Positions 8,304 to 17,324 of a stretch of DNA of 64,000 nucleotides are shown piece after piece. Below the pieces are notes generated by a model. It was not told where the DNA came from and did not search any database. It worked only from the letters and a program-made list of their open reading frames with translations. The stretch comes from Desulfosarcina widdelii (GTDB lineage: Bacteria; Desulfobacterota; Desulfobacteria; Desulfobacterales; Desulfosarcinaceae). The translations under genes and the position numbers were made by a program. The stretch spans positions 7,111,001 through 7,175,000 of the forward strand of contig NZ_AP021875.1 in the NCBI RefSeq assembly GCF_009688965.1, given 5' to 3'. Within the stretch, counting starts at the first letter, position 1. Each line of letters opens with the position of its first letter.

Positions 8304-9340
8304 TTGATTCCACCACCATTGTTTCCGAGATTTAAGAGAGGCAGTACGTTTTTCTGATCCGCATCCACGATGAACTTGCGGTCGATCTTGGGGAGCAGTT
8401 CCTTGAGAGATTCAAGGTAGAGCCTTCTTTTGGTCACGTCCTTGGCCTTGATATACTCACTGTAAAGGTCGCTGAAGCGGGCCGCGTCGCCCTTGGCCCG
8501 GTTGATGCGGTCGAGAGCATAGCCCTCGGCGGCCTTGATGGTGCGTTCGGCCTCGCCTCTGGCTGCCGGAATGGCCTTGTTGTAATCTTCCCGGGCCTGG
8601 TAGATCATCTTCTCTTTTTCCTGGGTGGCCTGGTTGACTTCGTTGAACGAGGGCTGCACCGGCGTGGGTACGTTGGTTTTCTTCATTTCCACGGTGACCA
8701 CGTTGATGCCCGTTTCCGCCTTGTTCAGTTCGGCCTGTAGCACCCGCTGCGCCTCCACGGCGATTTCATCCCGCTTGGTGATGACTTCGTTGATGCTGCG
8801 ATCCCCCACCACCAGGCGCATGCTGGACTCCGACAGATCGCGCAACAGGCCCGTCGGGTCTTTGACCTTGAACAGGTAGTTATACGGGTCCTTGATTCTG
8901 TATTGCACGATCCACGGCACGACCGCCACATTCAAATCGCCGGTGAGCATCAGGGCGATACTGGCCGTGTCCGATGCCCCTGAGTATCGCCCACCGCCGT
9001 AGTCGCCGCGTTCCGACTGAAAACCGAATTCCTCTTTGTATACGCGGTCCTGGCGAACTTTGGTGACTTTCTCGATGCCGAAGGGCAGTTTGAAGTTGGG
9101 GCCCGGCTGGGCAATGCGAACGAACTTGCCGAACTGCTGAACCACGCCGACAGAACCGGACTCAATGGTAAAAAAGACGGAGTAGCCAATCATCAGAATC
9201 ACAACGACGGCGATAATCAGCAGGGAGCCGCCAGGCGGCTTGAATTTTTTCAACTGATTGACAAGATCGTCCATCTGCGGTGGAACGCCGCCAGGTTGCT
9301 GCTGATGCTGGCGGTTCAACTTTTCCCAATCCCAAGCCAT
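8300..9340 (-). CDS. hflK: HflK, SPFH-domain regulator of FtsH
   Basis: A 346-residue partner of HflC. The cytoplasmic N-terminus has the family hallmark MAWDWEKL and a Gln/Pro/Gly-rich stretch; one transmembrane helix lies at about 42-62, then an SPFH domain (ESGSVGVVQQFGKFVRIAQPGPNFKLP, given here in two parts: ESGSVGVVQQFGKF and QPGPNFKLP). The C-terminal coiled-coil region is rich in Ala, Arg and Glu. AAGGA stands six bases before the ATG. It is the first gene of the hflKC operon; about 440 bases separate it from the divergent DUF721 gene. Confidence 0.95.
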   Translation of the reverse strand: MAWDWEKLNRQHQQQPGGVPPQMDDLVNQLKKFKPPGGSLLIIAVVVILMIGYSVFFTIESGSVGVVQQFGKFVRIAQPGPNFKLPFGIEKVTKVRQDRVYKEEFGFQSERGDYGGGRYSGASDTASIALMLTGDLNVAVVPWIVQYRIKDPYNYLFKVKDPTGLLRDLSESSMRLVVGDRSINEVITKRDEIAVEAQRVLQAELNKAETGINVVTVEMKKTNVPTPVQPSFNEVNQATQEKEKMIYQAREDYNKAIPAARGEAERTIKAAEGYALDRINRAKGDAARFSDLYSEYIKAKDVTKRRLYLESLKELLPKIDRKFIVDADQKNVLPLLNLGNNGGGIK

Positions 9341-9781
9341 TTTTTATCCTTGGTTGCGAGTGAATCGAAGCGGGTTTTTAGCCTTCGTTAACGTGCCCCG
9401 TCGCACCGCTGCGGCGGTTGAACCGGTAATGGCTGCAAGCACAAGCAGCTTATTACCCGTTGCCCGGTCAGCATGAAAACGTAGATTAATCTAAGGTTGG
9501 CATGCAGCTAAGTCAAGGGAAATCGGTTACCGCTCTCCCGGCTAAAGGGGCGCCGACATTCGAAAAGCCGGCGGGCAGGGCCGTAAAAACGGATTTCGAC
9601 GTCACACCATTTTCCCGAACCGCCCGACATTTGGACCGCCCGTTAAAGGCTGTTTTGTCCGGCGTTTGTATTAATGAATTCATAAAAAGCCGTATTTACG
9701 ATGCCCCCTGTATTGACTTCCGGTAAGACAATTTCTATATCCGGACAATCGGATGACAAAGAGGACGGAAAAGGATTCGGC
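9341..9781. other. Intergenic region between divergent hflK and the DUF721 gene
   Basis: No gene is supported in these 441 bases. An imperfect inverted repeat, GGTAATGGCTGC at 9425-9436 against GCAGCTTATTACC at 9445-9457, forms a hairpin without a T-run, so it is not an obvious terminator. A sigma-70-like promoter for the DUF721 gene lies at 9713-9741. I see nothing else recognisable. Confidence 0.5.
9713..9741 (+). promoter_or_regulatory. Candidate sigma-70 promoter of the DUF721 gene
   Basis: TTGACT at 9713-9718 and TATATC at 9736-9741 are spaced by 17 bases, 40 bases before the ATG at 9782. Confidence 0.55.
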
Positions 9782-10099
9782 ATGCAAAAGAAGACTTCTT
9801 CAAACCAGCCGTTAACGCCGATCGGTCAGGTGCTGGATGTTATTGTCGATCGATGTCGGTCGGACAACCGGGGCGGTATCGCGCACCTGATTCGGATATG
9901 GGAGAAAACCATCGGCCCGCCCATTTCGGAAAACGCCAGACCGTTTGCCGTCAAGGGCGACCTCCTTCTCGTGCACGTCTCCAGTTCCGCCTGGCTGCAT
10001 CAGCTGCGATTTCTGAAAGACGAACTGCTTGCCAAGTTCAACGCAGGCCTCGAAAGCCAGCGCATCGGGGAGATCAAGTTCAAGATCGGTCCACTATAG
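9782..10099 (+). CDS. DUF721 (DciA-like) protein
   Basis: A 105-residue protein of the DUF721 family. I choose the ATG at 9782 because AAGGA precedes it; an in-frame upstream start at 9701 would add a non-conserved 27-residue leader that covers the likely promoter. The conserved core is W41-K-like (IWEKTIG), then AKPFAVKGDLLLVHVSS-type strands and WLHQLRFLKDELL, the KH-like fold typical of DciA. In many bacteria DciA loads the replicative helicase DnaB; short DUF721 proteins like this are probable relatives, but that role here is inference. The gene precedes trmN6. Confidence 0.82.
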   Translation: MQKKTSSNQPLTPIGQVLDVIVDRCRSDNRGGIAHLIRIWEKTIGPPISENARPFAVKGDLLLVHVSSSAWLHQLRFLKDELLAKFNAGLESQRIGEIKFKIGPL

Positions 10100-10161
10100 T
10101 GATTTGACACCGTCGCCTGCATTTTTCACCGGGTGGTTCATTCATTCGCAAACGGGATTAT

Positions 10162-10896
10162 ATGGAACCGTTGACCCGCGACCATTTTTTCAATGGCAAC
10201 ATTGTCCTGAAGCAACCCCGATCCGGGTACCGATTTTCCATCGATGCCGTGATCCTCGCCCATCTGGCCGAATCGTCGACCGGGGGAACCGTCTTGGACC
10301 TGGGAACCGGATGCGGCGTCGTTCCCATCATGATGGCTTATCGGAACCCGGGGCTTCGTGTGATTGGGGTGGAAATCCAGCCCTCCCTGGCGGCGGTGGC
10401 GCGGGAAAATGTGGCTGCCAACGGCATGACCGAGCGGGTCCGGATTATAGAGAAGGATATGGACCGCCTCGTACTGGCGGATATCGGCGGGCCGGTCGAT
10501 CTGGTGGTGAGCAATCCTCCCTATCGCAAATTAAATTCCGGTAGAATCAATCTCCACAGCCAGAAAGCCATTGCCCGGCACGAAATCAAGGTCGATCTCA
10601 AAACCGTACTCGCCACCGCCCGAAACGTGCTGAACCTCGCCGGGCGGTTTTGCGTGATTTACCCTGCCGTGCGCACCGTGGACCTTTTGGCTGCTTTGCG
10701 GCAAGGCGGCTTGGAGCCCAAGCGCCTGACGATGATCCATTCCACTCCCGGTTCTCCGGCCCGGCTGGTTGCGGTGACCGCCATCAAAGGCGGCGGCCCG
10801 GAATTGATGGTTGATCCGCCCCTTTACCTGTACCATGAGGACGGGACCTACACTCGGGCAGCCCTGGCCATGTTCTCCGAGGTAAGGGAAAGTTAG
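10162..10896 (+). CDS. tRNA1(Val) adenine-37 N6-methyltransferase-like protein (TrmN6/YfiC)
   Basis: A 244-residue class I SAM-dependent methyltransferase. The SAM-binding motif I is VLDLGTGCGVVPIM (residues 44-57), and the N6-adenine signature NPPY is at 118-121. A start with TRDHFFNG and a segment QPRSGYRFSIDAVILA matches the TrmN6 family, which methylates A37 of valine tRNA. Length agrees with the family. It follows the DUF721 gene by 62 bases and converges with the DUF1015 gene, leaving only six bases between stops. The family also contains close paralogues with other RNA or protein targets, so the exact substrate is not certain. Confidence 0.87.
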   Translation: MEPLTRDHFFNGNIVLKQPRSGYRFSIDAVILAHLAESSTGGTVLDLGTGCGVVPIMMAYRNPGLRVIGVEIQPSLAAVARENVAANGMTERVRIIEKDMDRLVLADIGGPVDLVVSNPPYRKLNSGRINLHSQKAIARHEIKVDLKTVLATARNVLNLAGRFCVIYPAVRTVDLLAALRQGGLEPKRLTMIHSTPGSPARLVAVTAIKGGGPELMVDPPLYLYHEDGTYTRAALAMFSEVRES

Positions 10897-10902
10897 GTGG
10901 CT

Positions 10903-12231
10903 CTAGTTCCCGAGGGTGCGCAGGACCAGCCCTGATTTTACCTTGGGATAAAAATAGGTCGATTTGCGCGGCATGACCAGGCCTTTGCGGGCCACTTCCT
11001 GGACCTGTTCGATGCGGGTGGGATTGAGGATGAAAGCGACATCGTAAGCGCCGCTGTCAATGGATTGCAGTGCCTTGCCCGCCTCGCTGGAATATCCGAT
11101 GAGGGTGGCGTCGTCCAGACGCTGCTGGTCGAATCCGAGAATCTTCATGAACACCAGCCGGGTGAGCACCGTCACGTCCAGTGATCGCAGGGCCGCATCC
11201 AGTTCCTTTCCAAAAAGTTCTTCCATGACGCCGGCTTTGAGCTTCAGCAGATGAAAGACCGGCGTTTTATGGCCGTAAATGCCGATGCACTGTCGCTCTT
11301 TATCGCTGCCTAATGCCTCAAGGAACTTTCGTTCGACGGCCGGGCGATTTTCGGGAGTGAAAGGAAATTCGGCGACGTCGAAATAGGTTCGGGTCTTGCC
11401 GATAGCCTGTTGTAGATCCTCCGGCCCGACGGCTTTGATCAACCGGTGGGCGGGCAGAATAATCAACCCCGGATCGCTCATGCTGGACAGGTACATGAGA
11501 ACATGGTTGGCCGGATGGTCGGCGTCGAATGAAGCATCGGACGCCTTGAGATAGTCCCTGAACTCCAGGGCGGTTTCATAGCGGTGGTGGCCGTCGGCGA
11601 TAAACAGCCGTTTATCCTGCATGGACTCGGTAACCTGCCGGTGGACGGCCGGATCGAGAATTTGCCACAATCGATGCCGATGGTTGTCGTCGTCAATGAA
11701 GTCGATGCAAGGGGCGCTCTGGCCAACGGCCTCGATGAGGGTGTCCAGAATGCCGCTTTCGTCCGGGTACAACGAGAAGATCGGACAATAGTTGCAATGG
11801 GTGGCTTTCATCAACTCGAGCCTTTCGGATCGGACTTTGGAGAAGGTTTTTTCGTGGGGCAGGATAATGCGTTTTTCGAAGGGTTCGAGGCCCACCTGAG
11901 CGATCAGCCCATAGCGCGTAAAGGTTTCGCCTTTATGCGGATAGCCGATGGCCTTGAGATACAGGGCCGGCTGCGCTTCCTTTTTAAGAATGCCTTGCTG
12001 CATCCATTCGTGGAAACAGGCTGCCGAACGGGTGTGAGGGTTGTCCGTGGCCGTATCGGTCGCTTTGCCCGGGTTCAGGATCAGGCGGATCACGTTGTTG
12101 GGGTGCCGGTTATAAAATGCCGCCTGTTCTTCAGGCGAAATCACATCATAGGGCGGCGTAGCGACGTCCGCGCTGTTGCCGATGATATCCGGGTTGTAGC
12201 GGATCCCTTTGAAAGGCGTTACGGTGGCCAT
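10903..12231 (-). CDS. DUF1015-family protein
   Basis: A 442-residue protein of the DUF1015 family, found across bacteria, with the typical N-terminus ATVTPFKGIRYNP and PPYDVIS, and the conserved block FIADGHHRYETAL at about residue 205. The family is sometimes annotated as HTH- or ParB-related without experimental support; a role in serine/phosphoserine metabolism has been suggested for neighbours in some genomes, but nothing here shows it. The ATG at 12231 has AGGA ten bases upstream and begins the conserved region; an upstream in-frame ATG at 12330 would add 33 non-conserved residues. Upstream on the opposite strand are two serine tRNA genes. Confidence 0.85.
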   Translation of the reverse strand: MATVTPFKGIRYNPDIIGNSADVATPPYDVISPEEQAAFYNRHPNNVIRLILNPGKATDTATDNPHTRSAACFHEWMQQGILKKEAQPALYLKAIGYPHKGETFTRYGLIAQVGLEPFEKRIILPHEKTFSKVRSERLELMKATHCNYCPIFSLYPDESGILDTLIEAVGQSAPCIDFIDDDNHRHRLWQILDPAVHRQVTESMQDKRLFIADGHHRYETALEFRDYLKASDASFDADHPANHVLMYLSSMSDPGLIILPAHRLIKAVGPEDLQQAIGKTRTYFDVAEFPFTPENRPAVERKFLEALGSDKERQCIGIYGHKTPVFHLLKLKAGVMEELFGKELDAALRSLDVTVLTRLVFMKILGFDQQRLDDATLIGYSSEAGKALQSIDSGAYDVAFILNPTRIEQVQEVARKGLVMPRKSTYFYPKVKSGLVLRTLGN

Positions 12232-12433
12232 GGACTTAAGGTTCCTTTCTATCTGGTTGGTTGAATTACCGAATTGGGTCAAATACACCAGTTGCCCCTG
12301 TGAGTTCAAGACCAAAACCGGACTATCCATCGGGTGAGATGGATGCCTCTATGATGCCGAAATTTTGAGGCTTGACAAACCGATTGAAAAAAGGATATCG
12401 ATCACTTTTTTATACTGGTGCCTGCGTGGCAAA

Positions 12434-12523
12434 GGAGAGGTGGCCGAGTGGCTGAAGGCCCCGCTCTCGAAAAGCGGTATCCTGCCAAAAGCGGGATCGT
12501 GGGTTCGAATCCCACCCTCTCCG
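12434..12523 (+). tRNA. tRNA-Ser (anticodon CGA)
   Basis: A class II tRNA with acceptor GGAGAGG/CCTCTCC, D-arm TGGCCGAGTGGCTGAAGGC, anticodon stem CCGCT/AGCGG around loop CTCGAAA (anticodon CGA, reading UCG), a long variable arm, and T-arm GTGGGTTCGAATCCCAC. The CCA end is encoded at 12524-12526. TTGACA at 12372 and TATACT at 12411 are upstream but too far apart to form one promoter. Confidence 0.97.
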
Positions 12524-12622
12524 CCATTACCGGTTTATTTCACAGGCCGGGAGGGGAGACGGTGTGCATCCCCGATTTTCGGTTGCGTCCGGCACCGCTT
12601 GGTTGTTGTGGTTGCCTTATGC

Positions 12623-12713
12623 GGAGAGATGTCCGAGTTGGCTGAAGGAGCACGACTGGAAATCGTGTGTGTCGTTTATAGCGGCACCGAGGGTTCGAAT
12701 CCCTCTCTCTCCG
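12623..12713 (+). tRNA. tRNA-Ser (anticodon GGA)
   Basis: A class II tRNA with acceptor GGAGAGA/TCTCTCC, anticodon stem CACGA/TCGTG around loop CTGGAAA (anticodon GGA, reading UCC and UCU), a long variable arm and T-loop GGTTCGAATCC. CCA is encoded at 12714-12716. It is probably co-transcribed with the tRNA-Ser(CGA) 97 bases upstream. Confidence 0.97.
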
Positions 12714-12879
12714 CCATCACCGCTTTCGGCGGTTCCCGCCCCATTTCCCACAGATGTGTTTATCCAGACCGCTTTTCCTGATCCCTGACGGACAGAACCC
12801 GGGAATCTGCGGGTTGCCAGCCGGCGGCGCTTGGGATACACTGGTGCAGCAAATCGGCACTCAAAGGAAGTGACGTCCA

Positions 12880-14565
12880 ATGGCTTATCTGGTATTAGCG
12901 CGCAAATACAGGCCCCAGACATTCGACGAAGTGGTCGGTCAGGCGCATGTCACCCGGACACTGAAAAACGCCATCGAGAAGGGGCGCGTAGCCCACGCCA
13001 TGCTTTTCTCCGGACCGCGGGGAACCGGTAAAACCACCATCGCCCGCATCCTGGCCAAGGCCATGAACTGCGAATCCGGCGCCACCGCAACGCCCTGCAA
13101 CGTCTGCCGATCCTGCAGCGACATCACCGCCGGACGCGGTGTGGACGTATTCGAAATCGACGGCGCCTCCAACAACAGCGTCGACCAGATTCGGGAACTG
13201 CGGGAGAACAGCCGCTACATGCCGGCCCACAGCCGATACAAGATCTACATTATCGACGAAGTTCACATGTTGAGCATCGCTGCTTTCAACGCCCTGCTCA
13301 AGACTCTGGAAGAACCGCCGGAACATGTCCTGTTTTTCTTTGCCACGACGGAAGCCCATAAAATCCCAGTTACCATCCTGTCCCGCTGCCAGCGGCACGA
13401 TCTGAAGCGAATCGATCTCGATGCGGTGGTCGACCACCTGGAAACGATCTGTCGACAGGAATCGGTATCCGTTGCAGCGGACAACCTGTGGGTCGTCGCC
13501 CGGGAATCCGGCGGCAGCATGCGAGACGCCCTGAGCCTTCTGGATCAGATCCTGGCCTGTGGCGAAAGCCGTATGGACGAAGGGTATGTCATGCGCCTTC
13601 TGGGCAGCATGGACCGTCAGGTACTGTTCGATCTTTCCGACGCGGTGTTTGCCCGGGATATTTCCCGGGTGCTGGGCGCCATCGATACGGTTTATAAGAG
13701 TGGCCAGGATTTGAAGCGTTTTTATGCCGATCTGCTGGCCCATTTTCGCCATTTAATGTTGATTAAAATGGGTGCCCGACCGGAATTGCTGGACGATCTG
13801 GCTGCCGGAGAAATCGAAACTCTGGCCCGTCAGGTCAAAGCGGTTTCCACTGTTTTTATCGATCAGGTTTTTACGATATTGTTCAACGCCGAAGCCGGCA
13901 TCCGTTATGCCACCTCGCCCAGGCTGGCCTTGGAAACCGCGTTTTTCAAGATTCACCAGATCCAGCCGGCGCTGCCCATCGACCTGCTGATCGAACGTCT
14001 GGACGATCTTTTGAAGCAGGCGCCTGCCGTCGCCGCGTCGGGAATTGTCGAATCCCAATCCGCTTACGGCCAGGCCGATGCGGCGGCAAAGGTAGCGTTG
14101 CCCGGCCCTTCGGCAAAAACGGATTTGCCGGCAGTGGAAAAGCCGCTATCTTATGCGCCTGAAAAAAGTGGTGCCGCGGCCGATCCGGGGGGCTCCAAAG
14201 ATGTTCAGGAACTCTGGCATCGCGCCGTTGCCGTGATCGGGGAAAGCAAGCCCTCCATTGCAGCGGCGCTTGGCCGGGCGCAGCTTGGCGATGTGTCCGA
14301 CCAGGAGTTTACGGTAGTCCTGCACGAAAACGGGTATACGGCCAACCTGGTGAAGAAAAATCTGGCCATGGTCGAGTCCGTATGTCGCGAACAGACCGGG
14401 CGCAAGGTCCATATCGATTTATCGGACAATGCGGCCGATGAGAAAAACAACGTTGCGGAAAAACAAAAGGCCGATGAAATTCGGCAAACGCTGCTCAACC
14501 ATCCGTTGGTGGCCGATGCCGTGGAAATTTTCAACGGGAAAATCGAAGAGATTAAAATCGGATAG
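12880..14565 (+). CDS. dnaX: DNA polymerase III subunits gamma and tau
   Basis: A 561-residue clamp-loader ATPase. The N-terminus YLVLARKYRPQTFDEVVGQ is canonical. Walker A GPRGTGKT is at 45-52, a zinc module with four cysteines (C64, C73, C76, C79 approximately) follows, then the Walker B-type IIDEVHML and the sensor segment. The C-terminal third is variable and ends in a DnaX tau-like domain. GGAAG about ten bases before the ATG supports the start. A slippery A-rich frameshift site for gamma synthesis is not obvious. The gene leads the dnaX-ybaB-recR operon, with 12 bases before ybaB. Confidence 0.97.
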   Translation: MAYLVLARKYRPQTFDEVVGQAHVTRTLKNAIEKGRVAHAMLFSGPRGTGKTTIARILAKAMNCESGATATPCNVCRSCSDITAGRGVDVFEIDGASNNSVDQIRELRENSRYMPAHSRYKIYIIDEVHMLSIAAFNALLKTLEEPPEHVLFFFATTEAHKIPVTILSRCQRHDLKRIDLDAVVDHLETICRQESVSVAADNLWVVARESGGSMRDALSLLDQILACGESRMDEGYVMRLLGSMDRQVLFDLSDAVFARDISRVLGAIDTVYKSGQDLKRFYADLLAHFRHLMLIKMGARPELLDDLAAGEIETLARQVKAVSTVFIDQVFTILFNAEAGIRYATSPRLALETAFFKIHQIQPALPIDLLIERLDDLLKQAPAVAASGIVESQSAYGQADAAAKVALPGPSAKTDLPAVEKPLSYAPEKSGAAADPGGSKDVQELWHRAVAVIGESKPSIAAALGRAQLGDVSDQEFTVVLHENGYTANLVKKNLAMVESVCREQTGRKVHIDLSDNAADEKNNVAEKQKADEIRQTLLNHPLVADAVEIFNGKIEEIKIG

Positions 14566-14577
14566 GAGGTATGATCG

Positions 14578-14889
14578 ATGAAGGGTATGGGAAACATGAT
14601 GAAGCAGGCCCAGAAGCTTCAATCCAAGATGATGCGCATGCAGGAAGAACTGGCCACCCGCACCGTCGAGACAACGGCCGGGGGCGGCATGATCACTGTG
14701 GTGGCCAACGGCGCCCAGCAGATCGTATCCATTAAAATCGAAAAGGAAGTGGTCGATCCCGATGACGTCGAGATGCTTCAGGACCTGGTCTTGGCCGCGG
14801 TAAACGATGCCCTGACCAAATCCCAGGAGATGGTTTCCGGCGAGATGGGCAAACTCACCGGAGGCATGAAGATCCCCGGTTTGATGTAA
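14578..14889 (+). CDS. YbaB/EbfC nucleoid-associated protein
   Basis: A 103-residue DNA-binding protein that forms homodimers and organises the nucleoid. The start MKGMGNMMKQAQKLQSKM, the central VETTAGGGMITVVANG and the ending LTGGMKIPGLM are typical. AGGAGG before the ATG supports the start. It lies between dnaX and recR as in most bacteria; its TAA overlaps the recR ATG by one base, so the two are translationally coupled. Confidence 0.97.
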   Translation: MKGMGNMMKQAQKLQSKMMRMQEELATRTVETTAGGGMITVVANGAQQIVSIKIEKEVVDPDDVEMLQDLVLAAVNDALTKSQEMVSGEMGKLTGGMKIPGLM

Positions 14890-15488
14890 TGGACTATTAT
14901 CCCGGTTCAATCAGGAATCTGATCCGAACCCTGGCGCGCCTGCCGGGGATCGGTCAGAAAACCGCCGAACGCTTGGCCATGCACATTCTCCAGCAGCCGG
15001 TCGAGGAGGCCAACCAGCTTGCCAGAAGCATCGTGGATCTGAAAAAACGGCTGCGGCTCTGCTCTTGCTGTTTTTCCCTGAGTGACGACGACCTGTGCCG
15101 GATTTGCCGCGACCCTTCCCGCGACAACGGCCTGGTCTGTGTGGTGGAACAGCCGGCGGACATGGCATCCATCGAAAAATCGGGCGCCTTCAACGGGCGC
15201 TATCATATTTTGGGGGGCTGCCTGTCCCCCATGGACGGGGTCGGGCCCGAGGATATCCGAATCACGGAACTGACCCACCGGGTACAAAAAGAAGGGGTGA
15301 GCGAGATTATCCTGGCCACCGGCACCAACGTTGAAGGGGAGTCCACGGCGGCCTACATCGCCGGGATCCTGTCGCCATTAGGTGTCAAGGTCAGCCGCAT
15401 CGCTTCAGGGGTGCCCATGGGCGGTGATTTGAAATATGTGGATCAGGTTACATTGAAGCGGGCCATGGAGAGTCGACATGGGATCTGA
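14889..15488 (+). CDS. recR: Recombination mediator RecR
   Basis: A 199-residue RecFOR-pathway protein that helps load RecA at gaps. It has the helix-hairpin-helix (RLPGIGQKTAERLAMHIL), a zinc finger of four cysteines (CSCCFSLSDDDLCRIC) and the Toprim domain (VCVVEQPADMASIE), all in family order and normal length. It overlaps ybaB by one base and the next gene by eleven bases. Confidence 0.98.
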   Translation: MDYYPGSIRNLIRTLARLPGIGQKTAERLAMHILQQPVEEANQLARSIVDLKKRLRLCSCCFSLSDDDLCRICRDPSRDNGLVCVVEQPADMASIEKSGAFNGRYHILGGCLSPMDGVGPEDIRITELTHRVQKEGVSEIILATGTNVEGESTAAYIAGILSPLGVKVSRIASGVPMGGDLKYVDQVTLKRAMESRHGI

Positions 15489-15873
15489 AGATCGGTGTGC
15501 GGAGCTGTTTTCCTGCACCCTGTGCGGCGATTGCTGCAAAGGTTTTGGCGGCACCTACCTGACCGAGGCGGACATTGTCGCGATCGCCCGGTACATTGGC
15601 GTTTCAACCCAGCGCCTGAAGGCGGATTATACCTGCAAGTCCGGGCAGCGAAGGGTGATCGCCCAGGGCGACAACGGCTACTGCATTTTCTGGGACAAGG
15701 TCTGCACCATCCACCCGGTCAAGCCCCGAATGTGTCGGCAGTGGCCCTTCATCCCCGGCGTTCTGGTGGATGTGGCCAACTGGCACGCTATGGCGGCGTC
15801 CTGTCCCGGAATGAATACCGACGTTCCGGATCGTAAAATCACCGAATGTGTGAAACGGTCGCTGCAAACCTGA
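15478..15873 (+). CDS. YkgJ-family (UPF0153-like) cysteine cluster protein
   Basis: A 131-residue protein with the zinc/iron-chelating cysteine pattern of the YkgJ/CxxCxxCC family: FSCTLCGDCCKGFGG at about 12-26, then YCIF, CTIHPVKPRMCRQWPF and a terminal cysteine (ECVK). Its start overlaps the end of recR by eleven bases, so it is probably the last gene of the dnaX-ybaB-recR operon. The family is thought to bind a metal ion or Fe-S cluster through these cysteines; function is unknown. An ATG start at 15478 with an upstream GGAG-type sequence inside recR (ATGGAGAG) fits. Confidence 0.87.
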   Translation: MGSEDRCAELFSCTLCGDCCKGFGGTYLTEADIVAIARYIGVSTQRLKADYTCKSGQRRVIAQGDNGYCIFWDKVCTIHPVKPRMCRQWPFIPGVLVDVANWHAMAASCPGMNTDVPDRKITECVKRSLQT

Positions 15874-15982
15874 ATGGCGCATCGCAATCTTCCCGACCGG
15901 CGATTTCCATTACCGGACGAACGATCCATTCATTTCCATGAAGCCGGCATTTCCACAAGGCCGGGGCTTCGACACGTTGCGT

Positions 15983-16261
15983 CTATCCGCGCCACTTTTT
16001 CTCATCCAACACCACGAAGACCGATTCTCCATTGCCGCTCCGGCCTTTCCGGTCCAGGATATTCATCTCTTCGAGTCGATCGATCTGGCGGTTCAATTCC
16101 TCTTGCGTGCCGTTCCATTTCTCCTTCAACGTGGCACGGGTGATGGCGGTGCCGGTATCCACTACGGCGCAGCACAGCAGGTAGAGGGAAACCGTCTCCA
16201 CTTCAAGATTCATTGAAAATATTTTTTGGCTCATGGCCGGTTTTGCCGAATCGTAATTCAT
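15983..16261 (-). CDS. Small conserved protein, winged-helix-like
   Basis: A 92-residue soluble protein with no signal peptide. The ATG at 16261 has AGGAG six bases upstream; an earlier in-frame start at 16369 would add a leader without homology signs. The middle (VSLYLLCCAVVDTGTAITRATLK, shown in parts: VSLYLLCCAVVDTG and ITRATLKEKW) and the following ELNRQIDRLEEMNIL and ESVFVVLDEKKW resemble a winged helix with a two-stranded wing. I do not recognise a named family; a DNA-binding role is inference from the pattern. It is divergent from the CsgG-like gene at 16491. Confidence 0.68.
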   Translation of the reverse strand: MNYDSAKPAMSQKIFSMNLEVETVSLYLLCCAVVDTGTAITRATLKEKWNGTQEELNRQIDRLEEMNILDRKGRSGNGESVFVVLDEKKWRG

Positions 16262-16490
16262 GGGGTGCTCCTGGTTAGCGGTGGGTGATGATAGAATATT
16301 TCTCTTTCCCCGGAGGGGCCGGCCTCCGGTCCCGATGAACAGTGGAGCACAGTCGGTGCCGATATGCAAGCCTTTACTCCATCACCGGCTTGACAGTCCG
16401 GTAGAATTGTGTAACAAAATATTAGTGATCTTTGGCTATTATTTTTTGTCGGCAAAACAAACAGTTGGATTTATCAATGGAGGCGATGCG

Positions 16491-17294
16491 ATGAACAAGA
16501 AAGCGATGTTGAGAATTTTGCTTTCCCTTCTGGTTCTGTTTTCGTTCAGCGGTTGCATGGAGAGCATGGTCAAACCCGAGGCAAAAACCGACACGGGTGA
16601 GGAGATGGGCCTGCCCCCATACAGTGGACCCAAGGCCCGGGTGGCTGTCGCCGATTTCGAATGGAAGGTCGATGAGAGCAGTAAAACCACAAAAATCGGA
16701 TTCGGCGGCCAGACCATGACGATCTCTTCATCGGAAAGCTCAGGGTATACCACGGGACTGCGTGACATGTTGACCACGGCCATGGTTCAGAGCAAACGCT
16801 ACCGGGTGCTGGAACGTCAGAACATAGACTCCCTGAAAGGTGAAATGGCCCTCGGCAGTTCGGGGTATACCGATAGTACTGGAATAAAGAAAGGCGGCAT
16901 CAAAGGTGCCGATCTTCTGGTGATGGGCGCCATTACCGGATGGGAGCCGGGCACATCGGGAGGCGGCGGCGGCATTGGTGGCGGCGGCTTGCTGGGCAAC
17001 GCCTCGGCACTGTTCGGCGCGGTCAGCGGAGGCTACAAAAAGTCGTCCATGGCCATGGATATTCGCATTGTCGATACCCATACCTCGGAAGTCCTGGCGG
17101 CTACCCGGGTTGAAGGTGTGGCCAAGGACATAAGCCTCGGCGGCGCGCTGGCCGGTTTCGGCGGCAGCGGCGGAATGGGCGGCGGATTGGGCGGGTATGC
17201 CAAGACCCCCATGGAAAAAGCCATTCGGACCTGCCTGTACAATGCGACCAAATTTATCGCCGAAAATACCCCCCAGGAATATATGAAGTATTAA
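16491..17294 (+). CDS. CsgG-like outer-membrane lipoprotein
   Basis: A 267-residue lipoprotein with signal peptide and lipobox FSGC (Cys22). The core matches CsgG/curli-assembly-type proteins: RVAVADFEW, LRDMLTTAMVQSKRYRVLER, ADLLVMGAITGW and MAMDIRIVDTHTSEVLAA. Two Gly-rich loops interrupt it, near residues 155-170 and 225-240, which are not usual in CsgG. The ATG at 16491 has GGAGG eight bases upstream; frame continuation upstream to 16260 has no ribosome-binding site. CsgG forms a nonameric secretion channel, but no CsgE, CsgF or curlin gene is near, so a role in amyloid export is unproven. A very stable terminator follows at 17325. Confidence 0.85.
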   Translation: MNKKAMLRILLSLLVLFSFSGCMESMVKPEAKTDTGEEMGLPPYSGPKARVAVADFEWKVDESSKTTKIGFGGQTMTISSSESSGYTTGLRDMLTTAMVQSKRYRVLERQNIDSLKGEMALGSSGYTDSTGIKKGGIKGADLLVMGAITGWEPGTSGGGGGIGGGGLLGNASALFGAVSGGYKKSSMAMDIRIVDTHTSEVLAATRVEGVAKDISLGGALAGFGGSGGMGGGLGGYAKTPMEKAIRTCLYNATKFIAENTPQEYMKY

Positions 17295-17324
17295 AAAATC
17301 CGGGAAGCACCGACCCCGCTTTCC

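Noticed and set aside
12372..12416. TTGACA (12372) and TATACT (12411) as one promoter for the serine tRNAs
   Set aside because: The two boxes are 33 bases apart, far beyond a functional spacer.
12717..12879. Possible SRP RNA (ffs) between the serine tRNAs and dnaX
   Set aside because: The gene is often located there, but the conserved GGTCAGG and CCGGAAGG core is absent.
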